DNA from: Mycocentrospora acerina
Taxonomy: Eukaryota > Ascomycota > Dothideomycetes > Pleosporales
Direction: 5' to 3'
NCBI GenBank assembly: GCA_022701365.1
Contig: JAKUHH010000241.1
Coordinates: forward strand, 25,430 to 89,429
DNA length: 64,000 nucleotides
Positions 24,701 to 35,911 of the stretch are shown here, piece after piece (positions within the stretch are counted from its first letter, which is position 1; the number at the start of each line of letters is the position of its first letter). The position numbers were made by a program, and so were the translations under genes. Under the pieces are notes generated by a model. It was not told the DNA's origin and did no database searches. It saw nothing but the letters and a program-made list of their open reading frames with translations.

Positions 24701-27700
24701 ATAAATTAATAGTAAAAACCTATTAAGCTTAAGAAAGACTTTATACTAATAATTGTAGTAATTTATTCTTAGTTCTTTAAAGCTTCTACTTTTTCTAGGT
24801 CTACTTTAATACATTTATTAGTTAATATATATCTAAAGTACTTTAAAAAAGTAGTATAGAACTTACTTTTTTTAATATCTACTTAAAGACTAGCAGTATG
24901 TAGTCTTTCTAGTACCTGCTTTATATGCTATTTATAAGTAACAAGGTATTCTAAATAAATTAAGATATTATCTAAGTAAGTAATATAGAAGTTATCTAGA
25001 AAATAAATTAATATATTATTTATACACTATTTATTACTTATAAGGCTATTAAAGAAGTTAAAAAGTAGTACTTTACTTTTATATATTTTATAATAAGTTT
25101 AGAAAGTAGTATAATCTTTAGAGTCTAGATTTATATAAATGCAGTTTAATACTAAATAAATATTAAACTTAGTAAATATCTTAGCCTTTAATAAGTAAAA
25201 TAAAAGATTTTTTTATAGAGAAATAGAAATATAACTTTATAAATAAAGTTATTTAATTTACAGAAGTACAAATAAATGCAGAGGTCTTTATTAACTTTCT
25301 TAATAAATAAAATTTAAGATTTAAAAGAGCTCTAACTATATTTAAACTAGCTTTTTTATAAGTTCTCTTAGATATAATATTTAGTAGCTTTTAGTTCTTC
25401 TATTTTTTGTTTATTTAGAAGGCTATAACTATTAAGAAGATGTTTAGTTAGTTTAATCTTAAAGTTATATAGTAAAAAGTCTAAGAGAGCTTCTACAGCA
25501 GTTTTACTAAAGATATCTTTAAAAGAGTAGTAATAGAGTATTAAGTAGTCCTATATTAGAGCTATTTTATTAAAGTAATCTTTTAATTTATTTTTATTTA
25601 AATTTAATTAATTTTATAAAAGCTAGTAGTAAAGTATTTATTTTCTTAGTATTATAAATTAAAGTAGAAAGTATTAGCAGAAATAAAAGTAATAAAAAAA
25701 GGTTTAGTATATATAAGTTTTAGTAAGAGTTAAATAGGTTTTAGTCTTAGGTCTTATATAAGAAGAGGTAAAAACTTCTTACTCTTTAAGAGTTAAAGTA
25801 TTCTTTAAATCTTATAAATAGTAGTAGTTATACTATACTTCTTTTAATAGTCCTTTTATTCTTTTAGCTTATCTAATTATATAATATCTAAAGTAATAGT
25901 TTTAGTAAGAACTATTTAATTAAAAGTTATAAAGAGTAGTAGAGCAGGATTATATTTAGTAAGATAGTAGCTTAGCTAGATAATCTAGAAGTAATCTATA
26001 TCTAAATATAGCTTAAATTACTTTATTTATTTAATTTTAATAAGATAGTTTTATAAGCTAAGGTCTTTAATTAAAAAATAGCAGTTATAGATTTTTCTTT
26101 TATTAATAATTATGTTTAATTTAATATACTAATTTACTAAGTAAGAGATTTAGTCTTAAAAACCTTTAACTATAACTTAAAAAAGTAGCTTTTAGATAAA
26201 AGTCTAAAGAGCTAATAAAATAGAAGAAGTAATTTTTAAATTTAAGAAAAGATAACCTTAAGTAATAGTATTAATTAAGAAGTATAATTAGACCCTAAAA
26301 CCTTTAGTTTAAAGAATAGAAAAAAATACTTAAAATCTCTTAAATAAGTTTAAGAGACTAATATTTAATAAGTTATAATAGTTTAGGCCTAAGAAGGGAG
26401 ATCCTTCTAAGTGTCTCTATTTCTTATTTAATTATCTTCTTAGTTAAGGTATTCTTCTAATTCCTTAAGGTCTTTATTAATGTATAAAAACTTAATCTTC
26501 TATACTTAATGTAAAAGACACTTATTTATAAAGTGTCTTAGCTTATTACAGTTATAGCAGTTACTTAGAGTTAGATCTCTTATAAGGCTTAGAGTCTTAG
26601 ATATAAGCTAAAAAGTAAGTAAAAGTTAAAGTTAAGTTTAGATACAGAGGTTAGCTTATTAGTATAAGTTATAGTTTATTCTTAGTAAGGACCTCTAAAT
26701 TAGACTTGAATAAAGTTAATCTAGCTTATATATTATATAGATTATGCTTTTAGTATTTAAGACTAAAGCATAGTTCCTTTATTCTATATTAAACACTATT
26801 AGGTATTTAACTATAAGCTTAAAAGAGTTATTTTATTATTACTTTAATCTAAAGCTAGGTATCTATAAGTATAGTATAATCTTTATTTTTAAGTAGTAAA
26901 ACTATTCTAATCTAAGTACTTGTTCTTTAATAGCAGCACTAAAGAACTGTACGTTAGAAGAAAAAATTTCTATCTTATATATATAGAGTTTATTATAAGC
27001 AGCTTAGCTTTTAGCTCTTTTATTTCTTATAATAAAGAAAGACTTAAGTAAGTTAATTATATCTTCTATAATCTTAAAATAGTTAAATAAGGTATTAAAT
27101 AAGTATTAAGGCTTTAAGTACTCTTTAGCTATTTTAAAAGTATAACCTTAGACTAATGCTATATAGTCGCGCTTACTATAATAGTAGTCTATATTAATCT
27201 TTAATTAGTCTTAGATTAAGGTTACTATTAGTAAAAAGTTAAGTTATAACTATTATAAAAGATAGTAATAGATAGTATTCTTTTAGATAGTTTTATACAT
27301 ATAGTATTATTAATTAATATCTTAGACTAAAACTTTAGAGGTTAAGGTTATTTTAAAAGAGTTAGTAGTAATATAGTTCTAAGTAAGAGATAGTCTAGAG
27401 TAATTATAAGTTACTATAGTTCTTAGATTTCTATATAAAGCTAGTATACTAGTTAAGCTAAGTCTTTTTTTCTTTAGTCTAAATCTAGTATAATTTTTAT
27501 ACTAGTTCTTACTAGATTAGAGGATAGAGTAGAATTAAGTGCCTCTACTATTACCTTTAAGGTTAAGCCTTAAGTATATACTAATCTTTAAGTTAGTTTC
27601 TTTAATCTTAGAGTAATAGTAGTAGATATTAGAGTTAAGTCTAATTCTGCTAAGTTCTTAATAGTCTCTAAGTTTCTACTATAGTATAATTTTATATAGC

Positions 27701-27919
27701 TATTCTAAAGTAATTTTAATATAGTAGTCTAAGAAGTTTTAAACTTAAAAGCTCTAGTTATTAAGAGATTATAGAGATCTTAGCTATAATAAAATACTAT
27801 ATATAATAGTAAAGTCTAAATTAGTTCTAAAATATATAAGGCTTAGATATAATTTAAATAAAATAAGTAGTAATATTATTTATAAGCTAATACTAGCTAG
27901 GATAAGTTTTTCTATATAA

Positions 27920-28209
27920 TATAATAACACAGGTTATAAGAGAGTAATATAAATAGAGTCTAAAGTGTCTACTACTAGGCATATAAGAGTGCTAGGACTA
28001 GAAGGTAAACTAAAGATACTATTCTCTACACCTATAAGTCTTATATAAAAAGATATAGAAAAACTACTCTACAAAGCTACACAGACTGCCCTCCTTATAT
28101 TTATCCATTCCTAGGGTTATTATCTAAGGCAAGTACGAATTAGGTAGCTATTAGATAGGTGTCGGTTGACTCAGGGGTAATGATATGATGTGACGTTGTG
28201 AACGTTACA
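27920..28209 (-). repeat. 5' LTR of the element at 20852-28209
   Basis: Exactly 290 bp. The right half is barely mutated (gtgacgttgtgaacgttaca) while the left half is AT-shifted, so RIP or recombination affected it unevenly. Confidence 0.8.
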
Positions 28210-29092
28210 TTAGTGTTAGTGTTAGTGTTAGTGTTAGTGTTAGTGTTGTTGCTGCTGCTGCTGCTGCTGCTGCTGTTGTTGAAGTTGTAGTTATAGTTAT
28301 AGTTATAGTTATAGTTATAGGTATAGTTATAGTTGTAGGTACAGTTTTGCTAAACTTGATAGCAAAAATACTTATAAAAAGGCTTTACAAAGAGTATGTA
28401 CAAAAATATTAAGCTTAATTACTAAGAAGATTAAGATTTTAGAGAGAAAGTCTTAATATATAAGAACCTCTCTTAGAGTAAAAAAGATACTAATTTAAAT
28501 AATAAATAAGGAAATTCAATATTGAAAGTAAAATATAAAAAATATTTTTTAAGAGTACTTTATAGTAAGTTATAAATAAGAGTTTAATATAGGAAGAAAT
28601 CTAAGTAGATAATATAAATACGTATAATCTTAAGAAAAGTAAGAACGTAAAGTAATTTAGACTTAAGATAGAAGGGCTTTATTAAGGTAAGAAAAAGAAA
28701 CTTATATGCTTCCTAAACTCTATCTTACTCTTTCTTCTATTTAATTTATACTAATAAAAGTTAACTCTGCAGAAATAGACCTTTTGCTTATATAGAAAGA
28801 TAGAAGTATTATATTTATAAATTATATTTTACTATTACTCTTAAGTTAACTAAGAACTATCTAATAGCTACCTTATTTATACTTGCCTTAAATAGTAACT
28901 ATAAGAAGAGATACAAAAGAGAGTAATTTATATAGCTTTATAGAGTTGTTTTTTTATATCCTTTTATATAAGACCTATAGATTTAGAGAATAGTATCTTT
29001 AGTTTACCCTCTAGTCCTAGCACTTTTATATGCCTAGTAGTAGACATTTCAGACCCTATTCAGATTACTCTCTTATAACCTGCATTGTTTCA
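28210..29092 (+). mobile_element. LTR element fragment, copy C (minisatellite, internal end and 3' LTR)
   Basis: Begins in TTAGTG hexamers and GCT triplets (28210-28340), followed by about 460 bp colinear with 13510-13974, and ends in a family LTR at about 28807-29092 (ending tgcattgtttca). It abuts head-on against the minus-strand element at 28209. It lacks a 5' half and coding sequence. Confidence 0.7.
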
Positions 29093-31620
29093 CGTATAAT
29101 TGAGAGAGCTACTCTACTAACTATAGGCACCTCTACAAATCTGGATCTTAACAATATAATAATATAACATATAGTTAATTATAGAGTAGATTAAGTTGTA
29201 CTTAAGGTATCTTTTTATATGTATATAAGTTATAGCTAGTCTCTTTTCACTCTATGCAGCGCACAAGAGCCTAGCAGCTGTATCTAGATTACTCTCCTTC
29301 TTAATACTCTTTATAAGTAATCTTCCTATTAGCCCCTTATTAAGCAAGTAGATCCTCTTAAGATCTCTTTACGAACACTCTTTACTTATATATACACTGT
29401 TTTATATGCTATTTATAACTAATACTGCTTTATTTACTCTTTTATAGCAGGCAACTTAGTTAAATAGTAGCTTAGCAGAGAGTATAATTACCCTAGCCCT
29501 CTTCTTTAGATAATTAATTGCCTTCATAGATAAGGCTATTAAAAAATTCTTATAATGCTAAATATAATTAAATAGTAATACTAATTATGTATTAAGCTTG
29601 TTAATGTTGCTTAGTATAGAAGCCTCTTAGAAAGATTCTATAAGAGCAGCTATAGTAGTAGGTGTATAGAGCTTTACATTAAGCTTTAATAGAATAATAC
29701 CTAGCTAAAGAGGCATAAGGCCTGCACTATAAAAAGGCTAAGTAGATATTTGCTAAAATAAATAATTATATATAAACAGCCTTATAGACTTGCAAGAACT
29801 TAAGTTTTATAATAAAGTTAACATGTTAGCAGATAAAGTTTTTAGCTTTACAGCTATGTTTAAGCTTTAATTGTAAAAAGTAAATAATATAGAGTAACTC
29901 TAGTAAATAAGATAAGTAAAGTAATAAATAGAGTATATAAATGTTTTTTTATAAAGATCTTTAAACTTAAGTTAGTAGTAGCTATTATAGTAATTTAAGA
30001 TAAGTATGTAATATCTACTAATAACATAACTCTTTATATAAACATTAAAGTGCATTTAATACTTAACTCCTAACTTATTATCTATTTACCTATTATTACT
30101 TACTGTAATAACCTATTTATGTAAGTTATTTTTTTCTTTATACTAATAAGATAAGTAATGCTAGCTAGCAAAGATAAGGAAAAGCAAGACTAATAAGCTA
30201 GTATTATTAGTTGCAGTAATTGCTTCTACCTACTTATAATTACTTAGCTAGTTAGCTTTTAGCCTACTTCCTCTCTCTTATATTATTACAATAAGCTAAG
30301 TTATAATCTTGCATATTATAAAGCCTACTTTATTAAAGTTAAAGATATTTTTATTTTAGCTACTGCACTTTACTTTTCTTTTTTTTATAAGCTTAAACTA
30401 GTTTTGAATTATAGTTAGATCCTTACGTAGGGCTTCCTGCCTATTATATGCTTAATTAAAACATATTATATAAATTTCTATATACTTAATATAGTTGCGC
30501 AGATAGTAGATGCTAACCTAACTATTGCTGTGCACAGCTAGTAGCCTATTAGCTATATTATATAGCTATGTATATAGGTAAAAATCTCTATTAGTTAAAG
30601 TTACGTATATAGCTAACTATTTCTTACTTCTATGACTAAGTAATCTTCTTTAAGTTAGGCTAGCAATTGCGTTAGGCAGGTCTACTAGCATGTTAGTAGG
30701 AGAGCATTGCTTAAGAGACTGTAAATATCCTTGCAGTATATTACTTAATCTAGATTAAATTTATATTAAGAGCTAATATAGCAAGATTTACAATAGCCTT
30801 ATTATAGGCTTATAGAGGAAGAGTAGATAGAGTTATAATTAATTTAAGTGTAGAGTGGCACAAAGTTAGCAGGGTAGCTCACTCGCTTGTACAGCTCACT
30901 CGCTTGTAAACTATGTTACTAGAAATAGGCAATTCTAGAGAGAACAGGTTAATTAAAAAAGACTATAATAAGAATGCTAGCAGTCAATAACTTTTCTTAT
31001 TATTTAATATATGAACTTTAAAAGAGATTAAATACTAAATTAATTATTTATCTCTATCTATATAATCTGAATATCTTAAAACATTTTTTCAAAATTAATG
31101 AAGGTACCAATCCATCAAGTACCAGTTTACTCTGCAATAAATACAGAAGTAGTTTATTAGCTGCATTATAAACAACTACATAATCAGTGGCAAGCTATTC
31201 TTTATTTAAGCTTCATTTGTACCTAATAATACCTTCTCTTCTAGCAAAGGAAAATATGTTTAATTTATCTAATAATTATGCAATGAATGTTTACTAGCAT
31301 GTTAGTAATTTAGCATATTATTAGTATTGTGTAAGACTTTAAAATTTTAGTAATTTCTCTTTAATTTGCATTATAAGATGCAAGTTAGTAAGCTTAGTGT
31401 TTGCTTTTTAAGATAGCAATGTATTATTACAGCATAGAGCTATTACAAGCTAAAGTGTAAGAGGTGAACAAACTTCGTAGGGCGCGCGACTTGCTTATTT
31501 GCGCGGCCAGCTTGTAAAGCATGTTAATATTAAAATGGAATTTGTAAATGACGCTTTTTAATTGTAGTAGCCTAACAGGAACTGGGCTAAAAACGCTATC
31601 ATTGTATTTACATGAACTTC
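29093..31620. other. AT-rich DNA without identifiable genes
   Basis: 2.5 kb of AT-rich sequence, less extremely RIP-biased than the flanking elements, with stops in all frames. A short direct repeat (agctcactcgcttgta) occurs at about 30870-30909. A GC-rich patch with gcgcgcgacttgc lies near 31480. No element family could be assigned. Confidence 0.5.
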
Positions 31621-33906
31621 TTAATTCTTCTCCACCAAGGTCTGATGTGGCAGGACTGGAATTATTATTGAACTAATGTAATTTGCACCAGTAAAAATAC
31701 GATTGACAGCGCCTTTGTGGTAAGAGATGTCGACTGCACGTTCAAACCCAGCAATTCTTCCTTTCCCTTCAACTGGGGTGATCTCAATACGAAGCCGATG
31801 TCCTGCACGAACTCGTGCGGTAGAAGGCAGTAGCTCAACCTCAATCGGGACAACTTGATTTGGAATAAGTGGTAGAGCGTCCTTTTCTTTGTGCGTATGC
31901 CAAGGGCGTCCAACTATGCTCTTCTTATCGTCCAAAGCTCGGTGAGAGGCCTTGAGAACACCCCACGTCAACGGAGCGACTGAACCAGTCTCTCTTGTTC
32001 GATAGTGCACTTCTCGTTCACCATCCAGAACGCGCAGCGCAATGTAAACATCAGCGTCTAAAGATGACGATGATATCCACAAGCTAGCGCTGAAATGACC
32101 CGCAAGTTCAAGGTCTCTTTGTAGAGGTTCCGAGTCAAAACAGACAATAGGAACATCCTCTAGAGGGGCATTACCGTCTGCAGAATATTCGACTACCCCT
32201 TGAGCTGTTGAGGGGGTGTCAGAAATATGACCATGACCATCCTTCCAATCAAGAAACAATTTGCGATGTTCGGTCCCTGGAATTGGCCAGCTATCAGAAC
32301 TACGCCATTCGACTTCACCATCCCCTATGCGTTGAATGTAGCGCACTGCTGGAGATTCTTGGGCTGGTGCATGCCCTTTGAGGTGCTCATCAAAGAATTC
32401 TTCAATGTGCCGTTTGCTGTCGATATACATGTAGGATGTGTATACAGCGTCCCACACCAGCAGTCGCTTCGACTTCGCAGAAATCTCCCTAAATGCTTCA
32501 AATCCAGCACGACCATGAATCCAAGAAGTTTGTGATGCCGAAATAAGAGTAGGAATACTGATACGGGAAAAATCCGCTGATAACACCTCTTCATGGTAGT
32601 GCTTATCGTCCCATGGATGGTCTTGCAATCCCCCCACAAAATCTACCGCGTCGGATTCGGGATTTCTAGAGAGTTCAAGCCTGTCCTGAAACCACCAACG
32701 GCGGTAATTTTCAAGTAAAATCCCTCCTGGATATGCCAGATCGCGGTATGCATCCGAGTCGGATGCCAATGGTGCGATTGCTTTGAGAGCAGGGGGTCGT
32801 AAAGCAGCCACGTTCCATTGATTAGTTCCATTGTAAGAGGCACCGTAAATACCAACATTGCCATTGCTCCAAGATTGCTCCGATGCCCACTGTATAGAGT
32901 CGTAGTAGTCTTCTGCTTCCTGCTTGGAAAAGGGGCTTAGAGTTCCTGGCGATTGCCCTACACCTCGTGCATCAACCCGAACCACAACATAGCCACGAGG
33001 TACCCAGTCGCTACTGTTGGCACTCACTCCGTTTTCCGAATATCGATGGTAAGCACTGGTTGAGGATCGGTCCTGCTCGTACCAAGCTGCTTCACGTTCC
33101 TCGCTCGCAAGGCGTTCTACTTCTGTGTTGGTTGCGCCTATTGGAAAGGCTCGACCATAGATACTTAGCCTGATTAATACTGGATATGTCCCTTCGGCGA
33201 GTGGGCGAAAAACGTCGGCGAATGTATAACTTCCATCACGAAGTGGCACTCTGACATCACGCACCGCTTTGATACCAAGCAGTCCTCGTCTAGTTTGGTT
33301 ACGGGCTTCTGCAGCTCCACGGAACCGGCGACCTAGTTGTTTGAATATTGCGGTGACGGCTGGCATTTTCTCAAAAGCCTCAACATCGAGGTTGAACGAT
33401 ATTCCATCCGCATTCGCATCAACTGCATCCCTTGTAGACCTGTCAACCAAAATACCATTGGAAAGATCTCGTTCTTTTCCCAGGCTCTGCACAAATCGTG
33501 CACGATTGACGACTGCTGGGTGCTGAATGTTATTGTCTGCCCCGTTACTGGATTCGTCATGCAAAGATGCCAGCGTCAAAGCAGGAGCTCCCTTCGTTAC
33601 TCCAATAACTAATATTCCAATAGAGAAGGTGATATCTTCACCTAATCTGTATAGAAATTCGCCTCCCTGGTTGGTTACACCTTTATGTGAAGGCGTTTCA
33701 TAATCTAGGCCAATAATTGGCCCGTCATTGAACTGCCCTTTCAAAATTTGTAAAGTCATAACTGAATATGGAACAGCCTCAAAGTTTTTTGGATGCTCAG
33801 TGAAATAAGAGTGCATTTGGGTGGGAAGGGAAGGTGTGTGGACAAGTAAACAATACAAAGTTCTTGATCTTAATTCGTTAATCAATGACAAATGACACTG
33901 CGCCAT
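31621..33906 (-). CDS. S15/CocE-NonD-type alpha/beta hydrolase with bacterial-lipoprotein-like N-terminal domain
   Basis: Uninterrupted frame of 761 residues. Three parts are visible. Residues about 55-190 (GLDYETPSHKGVTNQGGEF, GEDITFSIG, VVNRARFVQSLG, LSNGI) resemble a domain I know from bacterial envelope lipoproteins. Residues about 215-500 are the X-Pro-dipeptidyl-peptidase/CocE hydrolase core, with nucleophile Ser about 357 in GIYGASYNG and the DARGVGQSPG loop. Residues about 530-750 are the C-terminal beta-rich S15 domain. Family members cleave acyl esters, amides or beta-lactam-like bonds. The usual G-W-x-D and G-P-W-x-H triad segments are not evident (ISASQTSWIHG, LLVWDAVYTSYMYID), so catalysis may be altered. 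It is divergent from the dioxygenase gene. An upstream exon (33937-34224) may belong to it; the start at 33906 is therefore provisional. Confidence 0.8.
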   Translation of the reverse strand: MAQCHLSLINELRSRTLYCLLVHTPSLPTQMHSYFTEHPKNFEAVPYSVMTLQILKGQFNDGPIIGLDYETPSHKGVTNQGGEFLYRLGEDITFSIGILVIGVTKGAPALTLASLHDESSNGADNNIQHPAVVNRARFVQSLGKERDLSNGILVDRSTRDAVDANADGISFNLDVEAFEKMPAVTAIFKQLGRRFRGAAEARNQTRRGLLGIKAVRDVRVPLRDGSYTFADVFRPLAEGTYPVLIRLSIYGRAFPIGATNTEVERLASEEREAAWYEQDRSSTSAYHRYSENGVSANSSDWVPRGYVVVRVDARGVGQSPGTLSPFSKQEAEDYYDSIQWASEQSWSNGNVGIYGASYNGTNQWNVAALRPPALKAIAPLASDSDAYRDLAYPGGILLENYRRWWFQDRLELSRNPESDAVDFVGGLQDHPWDDKHYHEEVLSADFSRISIPTLISASQTSWIHGRAGFEAFREISAKSKRLLVWDAVYTSYMYIDSKRHIEEFFDEHLKGHAPAQESPAVRYIQRIGDGEVEWRSSDSWPIPGTEHRKLFLDWKDGHGHISDTPSTAQGVVEYSADGNAPLEDVPIVCFDSEPLQRDLELAGHFSASLWISSSSLDADVYIALRVLDGEREVHYRTRETGSVAPLTWGVLKASHRALDDKKSIVGRPWHTHKEKDALPLIPNQVVPIEVELLPSTARVRAGHRLRIEITPVEGKGRIAGFERAVDISYHKGAVNRIFTGANYISSIIIPVLPHQTLVEKN

Positions 33907-33930
33907 TTAGATTGAAGCTCAAGTACTTAC

Positions 33931-33936
33931 CCGAGG
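33931..33936. promoter_or_regulatory. CCGAGG hexamer near the hydrolase start
   Basis: Single copy of the recurring hexamer, 25 bp upstream of the ATG at 33906. If the upstream exon is real, this site lies at its end and would be coding, so its regulatory value is uncertain. Confidence 0.2.
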
Positions 33937-34224
33937 TTCATAAATGCCATTTGCATAACGTCTCCAAAATGTGTCGATAATCATCTCACAAACTGCGGAG
34001 ATACGTGGAAGCCGATAATGCCGTTGCTTCCAATGAGGGCTGTGCGGAGTAATTTTTTGGTAAGAACATGTCTCCATCTTTCGGATTTTTGAGGCTTTTA
34101 CCGACGGCTGAGTTGTCATGATTAGCCGCGGCTTTTCCACAGTATTTGATAACCCACTTTCTAAGTATTGCGCCGCTTCTTGTAAAGATAGCCCGCCATG
34201 AGCTGGAGAATCATAGTTGCACAA
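33937..34224 (-). CDS. Possible upstream exon of the hydrolase gene
   Basis: Open minus-strand frame containing MTTQPSVKASKIRKMETCSY and later FWRRYANGIYEPR. Immediately after the Arg codon comes a perfect donor GTAAGT. The first ATG is internal (MTTQPS); the leftmost codon of the open frame is TTG. A phase-0 acceptor is not obvious: CAG at 33898-33896 would give a 33-nt intron, too short, and GAG about 135 nt downstream is a weak alternative. It could be a first exon of the hydrolase, a separate small gene, or chance. Family not recognised. Confidence 0.35.
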
Positions 34225-34448
34225 GGATGCTGCAGCTGTTCATCATATGGACAAATGTTCGGCCGGCCAGAATTTGGACATTGATTGAACCTATCGCGTG
34301 AGGCTGTCATGGCGAGCTAACAATTAAAATATATTTAAAACTGTTGAGGAAGTTCTCCTTTCTCAAAATTCAAAATCCTGATCTAACTGGATCAGTTGAT
34401 GCAGATATTTTCCAGGCCTCCTAGCTTGTGACAGAAACAGAGTCGAAG
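34225..34448. promoter_or_regulatory. Divergent promoter between hydrolase and dioxygenase
   Basis: 224-bp (or 542-bp, if the hydrolase starts at 33906) shared intergenic region. It contains a perfect palindrome AACTGgatCAGTT (34385-34397) and a GGCCGGCC octamer at 34261. Shared promoters of this kind often co-regulate both genes. No CCTCGG hexamer was seen inside the 224-bp core. Confidence 0.4.
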
Positions 34449-35911
34449 ATGGGGCTACTAAATAAGACCACGCCTTACACATTGAAAGACCCTTACAAGT
34501 ATCACGATGGTTTAGGGAATTTTATTCAGTTAGTACAAATCCTGCCGTCACATTGAAAACAACTTATCATATTATCAGATCAGAAGCGCAGCCAGGGGCT
34601 ATACCTCAGGTCAATAACCACCCCCAGAAACCCCCTTTTGGGGTACGCACCGAGAAGCTATCAGGGACCTCATTCGTGGGCCCGCGGCACAGGAATCTTC
34701 ATACATGGTTATATCGTTCACGACCATCCTATTTTCATGATGAGTACAAGCCGTACAATCGCGATCTTGAAACTGGCAATCCGTCTCTCCCAACACACGA
34801 TACACCTAATTCTCTCTTCTGGCCAAAGTTCGATACTGGCCCTGCCCAGGATTTTGACTGGACTAAACAACATCTACTCGCTGGCAATGGCGCGCCTAGC
34901 CAGAAGCTGGGTCTTTCGATATGGGTTTTCAATATCAATAAGGACATGGAAGACAACACTGTGTTCACGAGTTTGGATGGTGAAGCGCTTATAGTTCCTT
35001 CAGTCGGCACTCTAGATGTCCAGACAGAGTTTGGTAAGCTACTTGTCAGACAGAACGAGTTTGCAGTCATTCCGCGTGGTGTCAAATACCGTGTAACGCT
35101 CCCAGAGGGTAAGCCATGCAGAGGTATAACACTCGAGCTATATCAAGGTCACTTCCAGCTACCAGATCTTGGTATTATTGGGTCTACCGGATTGGCACAT
35201 CAACGAGACTTCCAGATCCCTGTAGCTCATTTTGATGGAGCTTTCATTCCAGATAAAGACACCACCGGTGGATTTCTCGCAAAAAGCAATGATGGACCTG
35301 GTTGGACTACTATCGCTCGTCTCAACTACAAGCTCTGGTCTTGCAAACAACCTGCCACACCTTTTGACATCACTGGCTGGCAAGGGAATCTCTACCCCTA
35401 TAAATACGACGTCACTCGCTTCAGCTATCTTGGGAACGTGTCCTGGGATCATCACGATCCCTCGTTATTTGTTATTCTCACCGTACCAAACTATGGAAAA
35501 GAACCAGGTACTGCCGTAGTAGACTTCGCCGCTGTCGGTCCACGCTGGGAGGCCTCTGAAGATACTCTATGGACGCCATGGTACCATCGAAACACAATGC
35601 AGGAGTACATCTTCCCGATAATCAACAAAACGGATCCACATCATCCTTTAAATAGGGGTCGCGATTGGGCGCCGTTTGGTGGCTGGCTTAATGAATCTAT
35701 GGCGCCTCATGGCAAGAATGACGACCAATACGAGTTCTGGGAGCAAAAGGACACAAACACCCCAGCCAGGTTACAGGAGGATGGCATTACAGCTGGCATT
35801 GTAGAGACTGAAACTGCCCTCTTCTTGACTGACTGGGCTTACAATCAGGCTCTCCAAAACTTCAAGGGCCAGACCGCTATCAACGGACCACGTGATAATA
35901 ATAGCAATTGA
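34449..35911 (+). CDS. Homogentisate 1,2-dioxygenase paralogue; two exons
   Basis: Family enzymes open the ring of homogentisate to maleylacetoacetate using Fe(II) and O2, the central step of tyrosine, phenylacetate and styrene catabolism. Exons 34449-34528 and 34579-35911, with intron donor GTTAGT and acceptor TATCAG (50 nt). The join creates GLGNFIQSEAQPGAIP, matching the family's conserved GFGNEFxSEAxPGALP, and gives 470 residues (human about 445). The iron ligands are present: His about 363 and Glu about 369 in YHRNTMQEY, His about 404 in APHG. The catalytic-base region VSWDHHDPSLF is present too. Sequence elsewhere is clearly divergent, so this is likely a paralogue and may act on a homogentisate-like diol. 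No maleylacetoacetate isomerase or fumarylacetoacetase lies in the window. Confidence 0.9.

Larger units (their letters stand above)
20852..28209 (-). mobile_element. Ty3/Gypsy-like LTR retrotransposon (290-bp LTR family), RIP-inactivated
   Basis: Both ends are members of the 290-bp LTR family in the same (minus) orientation: 27920-28209 at the 5' end and 20852-21139 at the 3' end. On the minus strand a zinc-knuckle relic lies near 26520-26575 (pattern C-Y-N-C-x-K-x-x-H-F-I-N-K-C after allowing for stops). A reverse-transcriptase relic (AKIFTKFNI, LVLNCIYINL, SKDYTTF) lies near 25100-25190. The minisatellite precedes the 3' LTR, as in copy A. Length is 7358 bp. The flanking 5-mers (gtagg, ttagt) do not match, so the ends may have recombined. 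Confidence 0.75.

Noticed and set aside
20847..28214. Target-site duplication for the LTR element at 20852-28209
   Set aside because: The flanking 5-mers gtagg and ttagt differ beyond what C-to-T or G-to-A changes explain, so no duplication is claimed.
28210..28246. TTAGTG hexamer array resembling a telomeric repeat
   Set aside because: Fungal telomeres are TTAGGG. The array is short, internal to an LTR element fragment, and grades into GCT triplets like two other copies of the same element.
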